From Ectopseudomonas khazarica (lineage in GTDB: Bacteria; Pseudomonadota; Gammaproteobacteria; Pseudomonadales; Pseudomonadaceae): 64,000 nt of DNA. The stretch is from positions 1-64,000 of the forward strand of contig NZ_SBHZ01000019.1 of NCBI RefSeq assembly GCF_004521985.1. The letters run 5' to 3'. Shown piece by piece: positions 36,173-47,354 of this stretch. The notes beneath the pieces are model-generated. The model did not search any database. It had not been told where the DNA came from and worked only from the letters and a program-made list of their open reading frames with translations. Position 1 is the stretch's first letter. Each line of letters begins with the position of its first letter. A program made the position numbers and the translations under genes.

Positions 36173-36227
36173 GCCCGGATGCAATCCGGGCATGACCAAA
36201 TCTGCTTGCCCCGGATTGCATCCGGGC
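36173..36227. repeat. REP-like inverted repeat between acnD and prpF, part 2
   Basis: Perfect 18-base inverted repeat (36173-36190 with 36210-36227), with each arm itself nearly palindromic (CCGGATGCAATCCGG type). I recall GTAGCCCGGATGCAATCCGG as a very common intergenic repeat in the mendocina/stutzeri group, so this is probably a REP doublet. Confidence 0.7.
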
Positions 36228-36248
36228 CACTTTTTCAGGACTGCACTC

Positions 36249-37436
36249 ATGGCTCAGCTGCCGCAAGTGAAAATCCCCGCTACCTACATCCGTGGCGGTA
36301 CCAGCAAGGGCGTGTTCTTTCGCCTGCAGGATCTGCCCGAGCGCTGCCAGGTGCCGGGCGAGGCGCGTGACCGGTTGTTCATGCGCGTCATCGGCAGTCC
36401 TGATCCCTATTCGGCGCATATCGATGGCATGGGCGGTGCGACCTCGTCCACGTCGAAATGCGTGATTCTGTCGGCCAGCAGTCAGCCGGAGCACGATGTC
36501 GATTACCTCTATGGCCAGGTCTCCATCGACAAGGCCTTCGTCGACTGGAGCGGCAATTGCGGCAACCTGTCCACGGCAGCGGGGGCTTTCGCCATCCATG
36601 CCGGCCTCGTGGACCCGGCGCGGATCCCGCAGAACGGTACCTGCGTGGTGCGCATCTGGCAGGCCAACATACACAAGACCATCATCGCCCATGTGCCGAT
36701 CAGCAACGGCCAGGTACAGGAAACCGGCGATTTCGAGCTGGATGGCGTGACTTTTCCGGCGGCGGAGATCGTGCTGGAGTTCCTCGACCCGTCCGACGAT
36801 GGCGAGGAGGGGGGCTCGATGTTCCCCACCGGCAACCTCGTCGACGACCTGGAGGTGCCTGGCATCGGCACCTTCAAGGCGACCCTGATCAGCGCCGGTA
36901 TCCCCACGGTGTTCGTCAATGCCGAGGACATCGGCTACCAGGGCACCGAGCTGCGCGAGGCCATCAATGGCGACCCGGCGCAGCTGGCGCGTTTCGAGCA
37001 GATCCGCATCGCCGGTGCGCTGCGCATGGGCCTGATCGCGACTGCCGAGGAGGCTGCGACCCGTCAACACACGCCGAAGATCGCCTTCGTCAGCCCGCCC
37101 AAGGATTACCGCACCTCCAGCGGCAAGCAGGTGCAGGCCGGCGAGATCGACCTGCTGGTGCGTGCGCTGTCGATGGGCAAGCTGCACCACGCCATGATGG
37201 GCACCTGTGCGGTGGCCATCGGCACGGCGGCGGCGGTGCCGGGGACCCTGGTCAACCTGGCCGCCGGAGGTGGTGAGCGTGAAGCGGTGCGCTTCGGCCA
37301 TCCGTCCGGCACCTTGCGCGTCGGTGCCGAGGCCCGGCAGGTCGAGGGTCAGTGGGCGGTGACCAAGGCGGTGATGAGCCGCAGCGCGCGCATCCTGATG
37401 GAAGGCTGGGTACGGGTGCCGGGCGACAGCTTCTGA
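36249..37436 (+). CDS. prpF: 2-methylaconitate cis-trans isomerase
   Basis: 395-residue diaminopimelate-epimerase-like enzyme that turns trans-2-methylaconitate into the cis form used by the cycle. It has the N-terminal IPATYIRGGTSKGVFF with the family's conserved KG motif, DGMGGATSSTSK and SGNCGNLS. The start is at MAQLPQ, consistent with the family N-terminus. It is separated from acnD by the REP-like repeats, and it ends five bases before the convergent LysE gene with no obvious terminator. Confidence 0.95.
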   Translation: MAQLPQVKIPATYIRGGTSKGVFFRLQDLPERCQVPGEARDRLFMRVIGSPDPYSAHIDGMGGATSSTSKCVILSASSQPEHDVDYLYGQVSIDKAFVDWSGNCGNLSTAAGAFAIHAGLVDPARIPQNGTCVVRIWQANIHKTIIAHVPISNGQVQETGDFELDGVTFPAAEIVLEFLDPSDDGEEGGSMFPTGNLVDDLEVPGIGTFKATLISAGIPTVFVNAEDIGYQGTELREAINGDPAQLARFEQIRIAGALRMGLIATAEEAATRQHTPKIAFVSPPKDYRTSSGKQVQAGEIDLLVRALSMGKLHHAMMGTCAVAIGTAAAVPGTLVNLAAGGGEREAVRFGHPSGTLRVGAEARQVEGQWAVTKAVMSRSARILMEGWVRVPGDSF

Positions 37437-37441
37437 GTCGC

Positions 37442-38071
37442 TCAGTGCTGGCTGGTACCCAGCAACAGGCCGCCGGCGCCGACGAAGAAGGCGCCGGTGG
37501 TGCGGTTCAGGTTGCGCACGCCACGGGCACTGCGGATCAGGCGGCGAATCTGCAGGCCGAACAGCGCATAGAGCAGCGAAGCGGCGTACTCCGCCAGCAG
37601 ATAGGTCGTGCCCAGGTAGAGAAACTGCTCGGCGGCAGGCTGATCGGGGCGGATGAACTGCGGGAAGATCGCCGCGAACAACAGGATGGCCTTGGGGTTG
37701 CTGATGCCGATGAGAAATTCCTGGCGCGTCGCCAGCCACAGGGTGCGCCTGGGTTGCGTCAGACCTTGCTGTTCGTCCAGGGCGAAGGCGCGGCTGCGCC
37801 AGGCGCTGACACCCAGGTAGAGCAGGTAGGCGGCGCCGATCCACTTGATCGCGGTGAACAGCTGTTCGGAGGCCATCAGCATGGCGCCGAGGCCGACCGC
37901 CGAAATGAGCAGGAAGAAAGCGAATGCGATGACCCGCCCGGTGGTCGCCAGTACGGCGGTCGTCACACCATGACGGATACCGTTGTTCATCGCGCAGAAG
38001 TTGTTGGGCCCCGGGGTGATGGCGATCAGCAGGGCGATCGGGGCGAACAGCACGGCATCGTTGAGCGTCAT
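37442..38071 (-). CDS. LysE/RhtB-family amino acid exporter
   Basis: 209 residues, six predicted membrane helices. It has the family N-terminal signature PIALLIAITPGPNNFCAMNNG and the helix-loop ISNPKAILLFAAIFPQFI. Start at MTLNDAVLFA, in keeping with family length. Probably exports an amino acid or a derivative. It lies downstream of ppsR on the same strand, 17 bases apart, so the two may share a transcript. Confidence 0.92.
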   Translation of the reverse strand: MTLNDAVLFAPIALLIAITPGPNNFCAMNNGIRHGVTTAVLATTGRVIAFAFFLLISAVGLGAMLMASEQLFTAIKWIGAAYLLYLGVSAWRSRAFALDEQQGLTQPRRTLWLATRQEFLIGISNPKAILLFAAIFPQFIRPDQPAAEQFLYLGTTYLLAEYAASLLYALFGLQIRRLIRSARGVRNLNRTTGAFFVGAGGLLLGTSQH

Positions 38072-38088
38072 GGCGGGCTCGCGGCAGG

Positions 38089-38907
38089 TTATTTGAGACG
38101 GCGTTCCACGCCTTTTTCCACCAGGATCTTGGCGGAAATCTCTTCCACGGAGAAGTGCGTGGAGTTGATGAAGGCGATGTTCTCGCGGCGGAACAGGCTC
38201 TCCACCTCGCGCACCTCGAACTCGCACTGCGCATAGCTGGCGTAGCGGCTGTTGGGTTTGCGCTCGTGGCGGATGGCGGTGAGACGATCCGGGTCGATGG
38301 TCAGGCCGAACAGCTTGTCGCGGTACTTCTTCAGCGACTCGGGCAGTTGCAGGCGCTCCATGTCGTCTTCCGTCAGCGGATAGTTGGCGGCGCGGATGCC
38401 GTACTGCATGGCCATGTACAGGCAGGTGGGCGTTTTGCCGCAGCGTGACACGCCGACCAGAATCAGGTCGGCCTTGTCGTAATAGTGGGTGCGGGCGCCA
38501 TCGTCGTTGTCCAGGGCGAAGTTCACCGCCTCGATGCGCTCCATGTAGTTGGAGTTCTGGCCGATGGAGTGCGACTTGCCGACGGAATAGGAGGAGTGCG
38601 AACTCAACTCCTGCTCCAGCGGCGAGAGAAAGGTGGAGAAGATGTCGATCATGAAACCATTCGCGGTATCGAGGATCGCACGAATGTCACGGTTGACGAT
38701 GGTGTCGAAGATGATCGGGCGCATGCCGTCTCTTTCGGCAGCGGCATCGATTTGTTGTACCATGGCGCGCGCTTTTTCGACGCTGTCGATATAAGGGCGG
38801 GTCAGTTTGGTGAACTGAATGTTCTCGAACTGCGCGAGCAGGCTCTGGCCCAGGGTTTCGGCCGTGATGCCGGTGCCGTCGGAGATGAAGAAAGCGGTTC
38901 GTTTCAT
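38089..38907 (-). CDS. ppsR: PEP synthase regulatory protein (kinase/pyrophosphorylase)
   Basis: 272-residue DUF299 protein that inactivates and reactivates PEP synthase by ADP-dependent phosphorylation and phosphate-dependent removal. It shows [16 protein letters not shown] at the start and a P-loop [15 protein letters not shown] near residue 150. ATG at 38907 is used in place of an upstream TTG. It is divergent from ppsA, its target. Confidence 0.95.
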   Translation of the reverse strand: MKRTAFFISDGTGITAETLGQSLLAQFENIQFTKLTRPYIDSVEKARAMVQQIDAAAERDGMRPIIFDTIVNRDIRAILDTANGFMIDIFSTFLSPLEQELSSHSSYSVGKSHSIGQNSNYMERIEAVNFALDNDDGARTHYYDKADLILVGVSRCGKTPTCLYMAMQYGIRAANYPLTEDDMERLQLPESLKKYRDKLFGLTIDPDRLTAIRHERKPNSRYASYAQCEFEVREVESLFRRENIAFINSTHFSVEEISAKILVEKGVERRLK

Positions 38908-39155
38908 TTGCGCCAAAGGCCTTAAGCTGAGTTCGATTCTTGGCTATGATAGGCCGCGTTTTTCGCCGGCCCCATGGGGTCTGGCATTGTTACTTATTCA
39001 AGGGCAAGGCCACAATCTTGCGGCAACCTGTCGCCGGAGCGTCCAGCCCCCCGAGAATTTGCGTGAAGGCTGCCAGCTGGAGCCCTGCAGGGCCTAAGTG
39101 CAGCGGGCTTCACGCGAGTTCTGAGCTTTTCCAACATTCTAGTGGAGAGATCACC

Positions 39156-41528
<2,373 letters not shown>

Positions 41529-41547
41529 GCCTCGCGATCGACCGAAG

Positions 41548-41575
41548 AAGGGCGGGTTGATCCCGCCCTTTTTTT
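41548..41575 (+). terminator. Intrinsic terminator of ppsA
   Basis: 9-bp stem AAGGGCGGG / CCCGCCCTT with a 5-base loop and a run of seven T, 20 bases after the ppsA stop. Confidence 0.93.
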
Positions 41576-41735
41576 GCTTTTCAGGCCGTCGAAAGTGGTC
41601 GTGCAGACGCTCCCGACGGTTTTCGTTGCCTGTCATCCGAGCAGGCAGCCCCCTGGTCCGTCGCTGACGGCGGCATGAATTGCTTTCGGCAGTTCTTTCG
41701 CATGCCGTTCAGCGCCATTGTGGTCTCCGTGGTCC

Positions 41736-42725
41736 ATGCAGAGCAGTAGTGAGCTTTTCCCGGTATCTCTGATCAGCGCCGAGTTGCGTGGCGACCTCAG
41801 TGAGGACATCTACCTTCTCAAGCCCAACAATAGCCCGGACCCGAGTGTCGAGCTGGCGCTCACGCGTCTCGGGCCGGCCCGGCACGAGGGTGGCCGTGGG
41901 GTGCCCGTGGTGTTGCTGCATGGCAGCTTCTCCAACCGACGCTTCTGGTACTCGCCCAAGGGCATCGGCCTGGGTGCGCACCTGGCGCGGGCCGGTTTCG
42001 ATGTATGGATCGCCGAAATGCGCGGTCATGGCCTGTCGCCGCGCAACGAGTGCTACAGCAGCAACAGTGTGGCCCAGTACGTGCGTTACGACCTGCCGGC
42101 CATCGCCGACTTCATCTTCGAGCAGAGTGGCCAGGTGCCGCACTGGATCGGTCACTCGCTGGGCGGGGTGATCCTGGCTGCGGCGCTTGGCGGTGGCTAT
42201 CTCGACGAGGCACGGGCGCGCTCGGCGGCATTGTTCGGCAGTCAGATCAGTCGCATCTACTGGCCGCTGAAGATCCCGCCGCTGGAGTGGGGCAGTCGCC
42301 TGTTGTTGCGCGCCTTTCCCTACCTGTCCGGGCGGCGTCTCAAGCGCGGTCCCGAGGACGAGCCCGTCGGGCTGGCATTGGAAACCCTGCGCTGGTTGCG
42401 CCTGTTCGGGCGTTTCGCCGACGACGAGCGGGACTGGTGGGCCGGGCTTGCCGAGGTGCGCCTGCCGCTACTCGCGGTGAGTGCCGCCGGCGACCACCAG
42501 GACCCGGCCTGGGCCTGTCGCAAGCTGCTCGAGCAGTGCTCGGCGGCGGACTCTGAGTTTCTCCTGCTGGCCAAGACGGCTGGCTTCTCCAGCGATTTCG
42601 GCCATATCGAGATGCTGGTCAGCAAGGAGGCGCAGCGGGAGGTCTGGCCGCTCGCCGAATACTGGCTGCAGCACCTGCGATTGCCCGATGGCTTCGCCGA
42701 GCGAGGCGCCAGCCATGACGCTTGA
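41736..42725 (+). CDS. Alpha/beta hydrolase
   Basis: 329-residue serine hydrolase. The oxyanion region is PVVLLHGSFSNRRFW, the nucleophile elbow is IGHSLGG (Ser near 141), and the final histidine is probably in DFGHIEML. Start at MQSSSELFPV. It resembles the hydrolase beside ppsA in P. aeruginosa (PA1771, from memory). The substrate is unknown; a large lid region between residues 155 and 230 suggests a hydrophobic ester. Confidence 0.9.
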   Translation: MQSSSELFPVSLISAELRGDLSEDIYLLKPNNSPDPSVELALTRLGPARHEGGRGVPVVLLHGSFSNRRFWYSPKGIGLGAHLARAGFDVWIAEMRGHGLSPRNECYSSNSVAQYVRYDLPAIADFIFEQSGQVPHWIGHSLGGVILAAALGGGYLDEARARSAALFGSQISRIYWPLKIPPLEWGSRLLLRAFPYLSGRRLKRGPEDEPVGLALETLRWLRLFGRFADDERDWWAGLAEVRLPLLAVSAAGDHQDPAWACRKLLEQCSAADSEFLLLAKTAGFSSDFGHIEMLVSKEAQREVWPLAEYWLQHLRLPDGFAERGASHDA

Positions 42726-42929
42726 GGGGTTGCGGGCGTTTCTTCATGGCGCGCTTGACGCTAATATGTGACGCATCAGGCGCAGCCGGTCATTTTCAGG
42801 ATTTGTTGCCAGTCACTCGTTCGCCGGGCGCAGCCGCATTGCGCTGAATTGTCCCGGCGAGCGCGGGTCAATGAAGGTGACCCCGGCGCCAGCCGCCCTT
42901 GCTTATCCAATGTCGAAAGGAGTTCTGTC

Positions 42930-43418
42930 ATGCACTACGTCACCCCCGATCTGTGCGATGCGTACCCGGAGCTGGTTCAGGTGGTCGAGCCGATGTTCGC
43001 CAACTATGGCGGCCGCGATTCCTTTGGTGGCCAGATCGTCACGATCAAGTGCCACGAAGACAACTCCCTGGTGAAGGAGCAGGTCGACCTGCCCGGTCAG
43101 GGCAAGGTGCTGGTGGTGGACGGTGGCGGCTCCCTGCGCCGTGCGCTGCTCGGCGACATGCTCGCCGAGAAGGCGGCCAAGAATGGTTGGGAAGGCATCG
43201 TGGTCTATGGCTGCATCCGTGACGTCGACGTGATCGCGCAGACCGATCTCGGCGTGCAGGCGCTGGCCAGCCACCCGATGAAGACCGACAAGCGCGGTAT
43301 CGGCGACCTCAACGTGGCAGTGACCTTCGGTGGCGTCACCTTCAAGCCGGGCGAGTATCTGTACGCCGACAACAACGGCGTCATCGTGTCGCCGCAAGCG
43401 CTGAACATGCCGGAGTGA
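42930..43418 (+). CDS. rraA: RraA family regulator of RNase E (MenG-like)
   Basis: 162 residues, forms a trimeric ring that binds and inhibits RNase [20 protein letters not shown] and [19 protein letters not shown] are the family's core motifs. Some family members have aldolase activity, so a metabolic role is possible. The start follows AAAGGAG. The 204 bases before it hold no other gene that I can support. Confidence 0.93.
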   Translation: MHYVTPDLCDAYPELVQVVEPMFANYGGRDSFGGQIVTIKCHEDNSLVKEQVDLPGQGKVLVVDGGGSLRRALLGDMLAEKAAKNGWEGIVVYGCIRDVDVIAQTDLGVQALASHPMKTDKRGIGDLNVAVTFGGVTFKPGEYLYADNNGVIVSPQALNMPE

Positions 43419-43423
43419 GTGCG

Positions 43424-44410
43424 ATGCCGGGGCCGACTGCCGCGCTGCTGCATGCCTTCGTGCTCGACGGGAAGGGCGGCGCGCGCAGCATCGAGCGCAG
43501 CCAGCTGGACAGCCTGCAACTGGCCGAGCAGGAAAGCCTCTGGCTGCACTGGGATCGTAGCCAGGAGCAGGCGCAGCGCTGGCTGCGCGAGAGCAGCGGG
43601 CTGGACGAATTCAGCTGCGACCTGCTGCTGGAGGAAAACACCAGGCCGCGCCTGCTGCCCTTGCCGGACCATGAGCTGCTGGTGTTTCTGCGGGGTATCA
43701 ACCGCAACCCAGGGGCCGAGCCGGAGGACATGGTCTCGGTGCGCATCTTCGCCGATGCCAGGCGCATCATCTCCCTGCGTCTGCGCCCGCTGCTGGCGAC
43801 CGATGCGCTGATCGCCGATCTGCAGGCCGGCAAGGGTCCCAGAACCTCCTCCGAGCTGCTGCTGGAGCTGGCGCGTCACCTGACCAGTCGCGTCGACGAC
43901 CTGGTGACCGAGCTGAGCGAGCAACTCGATGACGAGGAAGACCGCCTCGACGAAGACGAATGCTACCGCCCGGATCACGGCCTGATGCTGCAGGTGCGCC
44001 GACGTGCTGCCAGCCTGCGCCGGTTCCTGGCGCCGCAGCGTGACCTGTATGCGCAGCTGGCACGCAACAAGCAGCCGTGGTTCGTCGAGGACGACGATGA
44101 CTACTGGAACGAGCTCAACAACAGGCTGACGCGTTACCTGGAGGAACTGGAGCTGATCCGTGAGCGGGTAGGCCTGGTGCTCGAGGCGGAAAGCAGCCGG
44201 CTTGGCGAGCGCATGAATCGGATCATGTACCGCTTCACGGTGATTACCGGCCTGTTCCTGCCGCTGAGCTTCCTGACCGGGCTGCTGGGCATCAACGTCG
44301 GCGGCATTCCGGGGGCTGACAATCCCACCGGTTTCTTCGTCGCCTGCGGCCTGATGCTGCTGCTGGCGGTGGGGCAGTTGTTGCTTTTCCGCCGCTGGCG
44401 CTGGCTGTGA
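43424..44410 (+). CDS. cmaX: CorA/ZntB-type divalent cation transporter CmaX
   Basis: 328 residues with a large cytoplasmic N-terminal funnel (SLWLHWDRSQEQAQRWL) and two C-terminal membrane helices separated by GINVGGIPGADNP. This GxN-type loop is that of the CorA/ZntB family. It heads the cmaX-cfrX-cmpX run known upstream of sigX in Pseudomonas. An alternative GTG start lies nine bases upstream, overlapping the rraA stop, which would couple the two genes. Confidence 0.9.
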   Translation: MPGPTAALLHAFVLDGKGGARSIERSQLDSLQLAEQESLWLHWDRSQEQAQRWLRESSGLDEFSCDLLLEENTRPRLLPLPDHELLVFLRGINRNPGAEPEDMVSVRIFADARRIISLRLRPLLATDALIADLQAGKGPRTSSELLLELARHLTSRVDDLVTELSEQLDDEEDRLDEDECYRPDHGLMLQVRRRAASLRRFLAPQRDLYAQLARNKQPWFVEDDDDYWNELNNRLTRYLEELELIRERVGLVLEAESSRLGERMNRIMYRFTVITGLFLPLSFLTGLLGINVGGIPGADNPTGFFVACGLMLLLAVGQLLLFRRWRWL

Positions 44411-44465
44411 TGTGTGACTCATTGCCCGGCCATGACGTCTAGCCGTGACATCCCGTGAGGTGCGC

Positions 44466-44711
44466 ATGCACGATCCATTTGAAGAATCTCTACGCGATTT
44501 GCTCAAGTCCTCGCCGTCCAGCCATGACGACGATGCCTGTCTGCACCGGGTTCTCAAGACCGCCAACCGGCAAGTCGGTGCGGGCGATCTGTTCAGCCTG
44601 ATGGGGCACTGGGCACAGGCCTTGATGATCGCCCTGAACAACGGTTCGGCGCATGTGGCGCCGGTTTCGCGCCGTACCCAATCCTCTGCTGCTGCTGATA
44701 AGGCTGATTGA
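44466..44711 (+). CDS. cfrX: Small protein CfrX
   Basis: 81-residue soluble protein between cmaX and cmpX, one base before the cmpX ATG. The sequence (MHDPFEESLRDLLKSS) has no recognised domain. It is known only by its conserved place in the cmaX-cfrX-cmpX-sigX region. Function unknown. Confidence 0.85.
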   Translation: MHDPFEESLRDLLKSSPSSHDDDACLHRVLKTANRQVGAGDLFSLMGHWAQALMIALNNGSAHVAPVSRRTQSSAAADKAD

Positions 44712-44712
44712 A

Positions 44713-45537
44713 ATGGAACTCGACCCCTGGACCCAAAGCCTGATTTCCGCGATGACCGCACTCTGGACCAAGGTTGCCGGCTTCATTCCCAACCTGTTCG
44801 TTGCGCTGGTGCTGGTGCTGCTCGGCTTCGTCGTCGCCAAGCTGCTCGATACCCTGCTGTCCAAGCTGCTGGGCAAGGTCGGCCTTGATCGCCTGATGAC
44901 CGGCACCGGCCTGACCAAGATGCTGGCCCGCGTGGGCATTCACGCCTCGGTGTCGACCCTGATCGGCAAGATCGTCTACTGGTTCGTGCTGCTGATCTTC
45001 CTGGTCTCGGCCGCGGAGTCCCTCGGCCTGCAGCGGGTGTCCGCCACGCTCGACGTGCTGGCGCTGTACCTGCCCAAGGTGTTCGGTGCCGCACTGGTGC
45101 TGCTCGCCGGCGTGCTGCTGGCACAACTGGTCAGCAGCCTGGTGCGTGGCGCCGCAGAAGGCGTGGGTCTGGAGTACGCGCACGGTCTTGGCCGCGTGGC
45201 CCAGGGCCTGGTGATCATCATCAGCATCTCCGTGGCCATCGGTCAGCTGGAAGTCAAGACCGACCTGCTCAACAACGTCATCGCCATCGTCCTGATTTCC
45301 GTCGGGCTGGCGGTTGCACTGGCCCTGGGCCTGGGCAGTCGGGATATCGCCAGCCAGATCCTGGCAGGCATTTATGTGCGCGAGTTGTACCAGGTCGGGC
45401 AACAAGTGCAGGTGGGTGATGTCGAAGGACAGATCGAAGAGATCGGCACGGTGAAAACCACCTTGCTCACCGACAGCGGTGAGCTGGTATCCGTCGCGAA
45501 TCGAGTGATGCTCGAGCAACGCGTGAACAGTCGCTGA
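44713..45537 (+). CDS. cmpX: Mechanosensitive-channel-like membrane protein CmpX
   Basis: 274 residues with about four membrane helices (VALVLVLLGFVVAKLLDTLL and later segments) and a C-terminal MscS-like beta domain (GQQVQVGDVEGQIEEIGTVK). Known in P. aeruginosa as a cytoplasmic membrane protein that affects envelope state, cyclic-di-GMP and SigX activity. It begins one base after cfrX and is followed by a hairpin terminator, so part of the transcription stops before sigX. Confidence 0.92.
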   Translation: MELDPWTQSLISAMTALWTKVAGFIPNLFVALVLVLLGFVVAKLLDTLLSKLLGKVGLDRLMTGTGLTKMLARVGIHASVSTLIGKIVYWFVLLIFLVSAAESLGLQRVSATLDVLALYLPKVFGAALVLLAGVLLAQLVSSLVRGAAEGVGLEYAHGLGRVAQGLVIIISISVAIGQLEVKTDLLNNVIAIVLISVGLAVALALGLGSRDIASQILAGIYVRELYQVGQQVQVGDVEGQIEEIGTVKTTLLTDSGELVSVANRVMLEQRVNSR

Positions 45538-45561
45538 CGCCAATCTGTTATTTTATGTAGC

Positions 45562-45594
45562 TGCCCGGCAAGGTGTGACCTGTCGGGCACTTTT
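45562..45594 (+). terminator. Terminator between cmpX and sigX
   Basis: Twelve base pairs with one wobble and one bulge (45562-45570, 45572-45574 with 45578-45589), 3-base loop, then TTTT. It lies 24 bases after the cmpX stop and 27 before sigX, implying partial or full transcriptional separation. Confidence 0.7.
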
Positions 45595-45620
45595 CGTCCT
45601 GACCGTCGGCCCGACCCGTT

Positions 45621-46211
45621 TTGAACAAAGTTCAGCCACTGCCCAAGCGCTACGACCCCCGCGAGCTCACCGATGAAGAGCTGGTGACGCGCGCCCATGA
45701 CGAGCTGTTTCACATCACGCGTGCTTACGAAGAGCTGATGCGTCGCTACCAGCGCACGTTATTCAATGTGTGCGCACGTTATTTAGGGAACGAAAGGGAC
45801 GCTGATGATGTCTGTCAGGAAGTCATGCTTAAAGTGCTCTATGGCCTGAAGAACTTCGAAGGCAAGTCCAAGTTCAAGACCTGGCTGTACAGCATTACCT
45901 ACAACGAGTGCATTACGCAGTATCGAAAAGAGCGGCGTAAGCGTCGATTGATTGACGCCTTAAGTTTGGACCCACTTGAAGAAGCGTCCGACGAAAAGAC
46001 TCCCAAGGTCGAGGAGCGAGGCGGTCTGGACCGCTGGCTGGTCCATGTCAATCCGATCGACCGAGAGATTCTCGTGTTGCGTTTTGTTGCAGAACTCGAG
46101 TTTCAAGAGATTGCAGACATCATGCACATGGGCTTGAGCGCGACGAAGATGCGCTACAAGCGAGCATTGGATCGGTTGCGGGATAAATTTTCGGAAACTT
46201 CCGAAACTTAG
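45621..46211 (+). CDS. sigX: ECF sigma factor SigX
   Basis: 196-residue ECF sigma factor for envelope stress and lipid metabolism genes, including oprF. Region 2 is at DADDVCQEVMLKVLYGLKNF and region 4 is at LEFQEIADIMHMGLSATKMR. It starts with TTG (45621), which matches the N-terminus of the P. aeruginosa protein as I recall it. The next gene is oprF, its best-known target. Confidence 0.95.
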   Translation: MNKVQPLPKRYDPRELTDEELVTRAHDELFHITRAYEELMRRYQRTLFNVCARYLGNERDADDVCQEVMLKVLYGLKNFEGKSKFKTWLYSITYNECITQYRKERRKRRLIDALSLDPLEEASDEKTPKVEERGGLDRWLVHVNPIDREILVLRFVAELEFQEIADIMHMGLSATKMRYKRALDRLRDKFSETSET

Positions 46212-46263
46212 TTCAGCTTTCCGACCACTAAGGGGATGGCGAGACCTGATAAAATCGCCGCCA

Positions 46264-46290
46264 AGTTGCCGACTGATTTACCTGGCAACT
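46264..46290 (+). promoter_or_regulatory. Inverted repeat in the oprF leader
   Basis: AGTTGCC / GGCAACT with a 13-base spacer, 30 bases upstream of oprF, probably in its untranslated leader or over its SigX promoter. Confidence 0.35.
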
Positions 46291-46319
46291 GACTAACCAC
46301 CAAGATGGGGATTTAACGG

Positions 46320-47297
46320 ATGAAAGTAAAAAACACCTTGGGCGTTGTGATTGGCTCTATCGTTGCCGCAACTTCCTTCGGCGCGCTGGCGCAAGGCCAA
46401 GGCGCTGTCGAGGTGGAGGGTTTCGTCAATCGCTACTTCGCCGACTCTCAGCGTGACTTCGCTCACGACGAAGGCAACCTGTTCGGCGGCAGCATCGGCT
46501 ACTACCTGACCGACGACGTCGAGCTGGCACTGTCCTATGGCGAGTACCACGACCTGCGTGGCGAAGGTTCTGCCGGTAGCAAGAACATCAAGGGCAACCT
46601 GACCGACCTGAAGGCCATCTACCACTTCGGCCAGCCGACTGCCGGTCTGCGTCCGTACGTGTCTGCCGGTTTCGGCCATCAGAGCATCGGCGACGCCAAC
46701 GGCAGTGGTCGTAACCACTCCACCCTGGCTATCGCAGGCGCTGGCGCCAAGTACTACTTCACCGAGATGTTCTATGCCCGCGCTGGCGTGGACGCTCTGT
46801 ACAACATCGACCAGGGCGACACCGAGTGGCAAGCCGGCGTCGGTGTGGGTCTGAACTTCGGTGGTGGCAGCAAGCCGGCTCCGGCTCCGGTCGTCGCCGC
46901 TGTCGAGCCGACTCCCGAGCCTGCTCCGGAACCGGCCATGGAAACCGTTCGTGTCGAGCTGGACGTCAAGTTCGACTTCGACAAGGACCGCGTGAAAGAA
47001 GAAAGCTACGGTGACATCAAGAACCTGGCTGACTTCATGAACCAGTACCCGCAGACCACCACCACCGTTGAAGGTCACACCGACTCCGTCGGTAGCGATG
47101 CTTACAACCAGGGTCTGTCCGAGCGTCGTGCCAACGCCGTGCGTAACGTGCTGGTCAACCAGTACGGTGTGGACGGTGAGCGCGTGAACGCTGTTGGCTA
47201 CGGCGAGACTCGCCCGGTTGCCGACAACGCCAGCGACTCCGGCCGCGCCATCAACCGTCGCGTTGAAGCTGAAGTGGAAGCCCAGATCAAGCAGTAA
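46320..47297 (+). CDS. oprF: Major outer-membrane porin OprF
   Basis: 325 residues: signal peptide ending ALA-QGQG, an 8-strand N-terminal barrel (to about 180), a proline-rich linker (PAPAPVVAAVEPTPEPAP) and a C-terminal OmpA domain that binds peptidoglycan (VEGHTDSVGSDAYNQGLS). The P. aeruginosa protein has four cysteines in its linker; this one has none at all. It is controlled by SigX and has a strong terminator. Confidence 0.97.
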   Translation: MKVKNTLGVVIGSIVAATSFGALAQGQGAVEVEGFVNRYFADSQRDFAHDEGNLFGGSIGYYLTDDVELALSYGEYHDLRGEGSAGSKNIKGNLTDLKAIYHFGQPTAGLRPYVSAGFGHQSIGDANGSGRNHSTLAIAGAGAKYYFTEMFYARAGVDALYNIDQGDTEWQAGVGVGLNFGGGSKPAPAPVVAAVEPTPEPAPEPAMETVRVELDVKFDFDKDRVKEESYGDIKNLADFMNQYPQTTTTVEGHTDSVGSDAYNQGLSERRANAVRNVLVNQYGVDGERVNAVGYGETRPVADNASDSGRAINRRVEAEVEAQIKQ

Positions 47298-47315
47298 TGC
47301 ATCTGGCGCTCTGAG

Positions 47316-47340
47316 AAAACCCGGCTTCGGCCGGGTTTTT
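47316..47340 (+). terminator. Intrinsic terminator of oprF
   Basis: Perfect 10-bp stem (47316-47325 with 47330-47339), TTCG tetraloop and T run, 18 bases after the stop. A UUCG loop gives extra stability. Confidence 0.95.
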
Positions 47341-47354
47341 CTTTTTCAGCGCGT

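Noticed and set aside
36105-38234. Open frame of 709 codons on the minus strand
   Set aside because: It runs across prpF antisense and through the LysE and ppsR genes in the wrong frame; each of those has its own convincing product.
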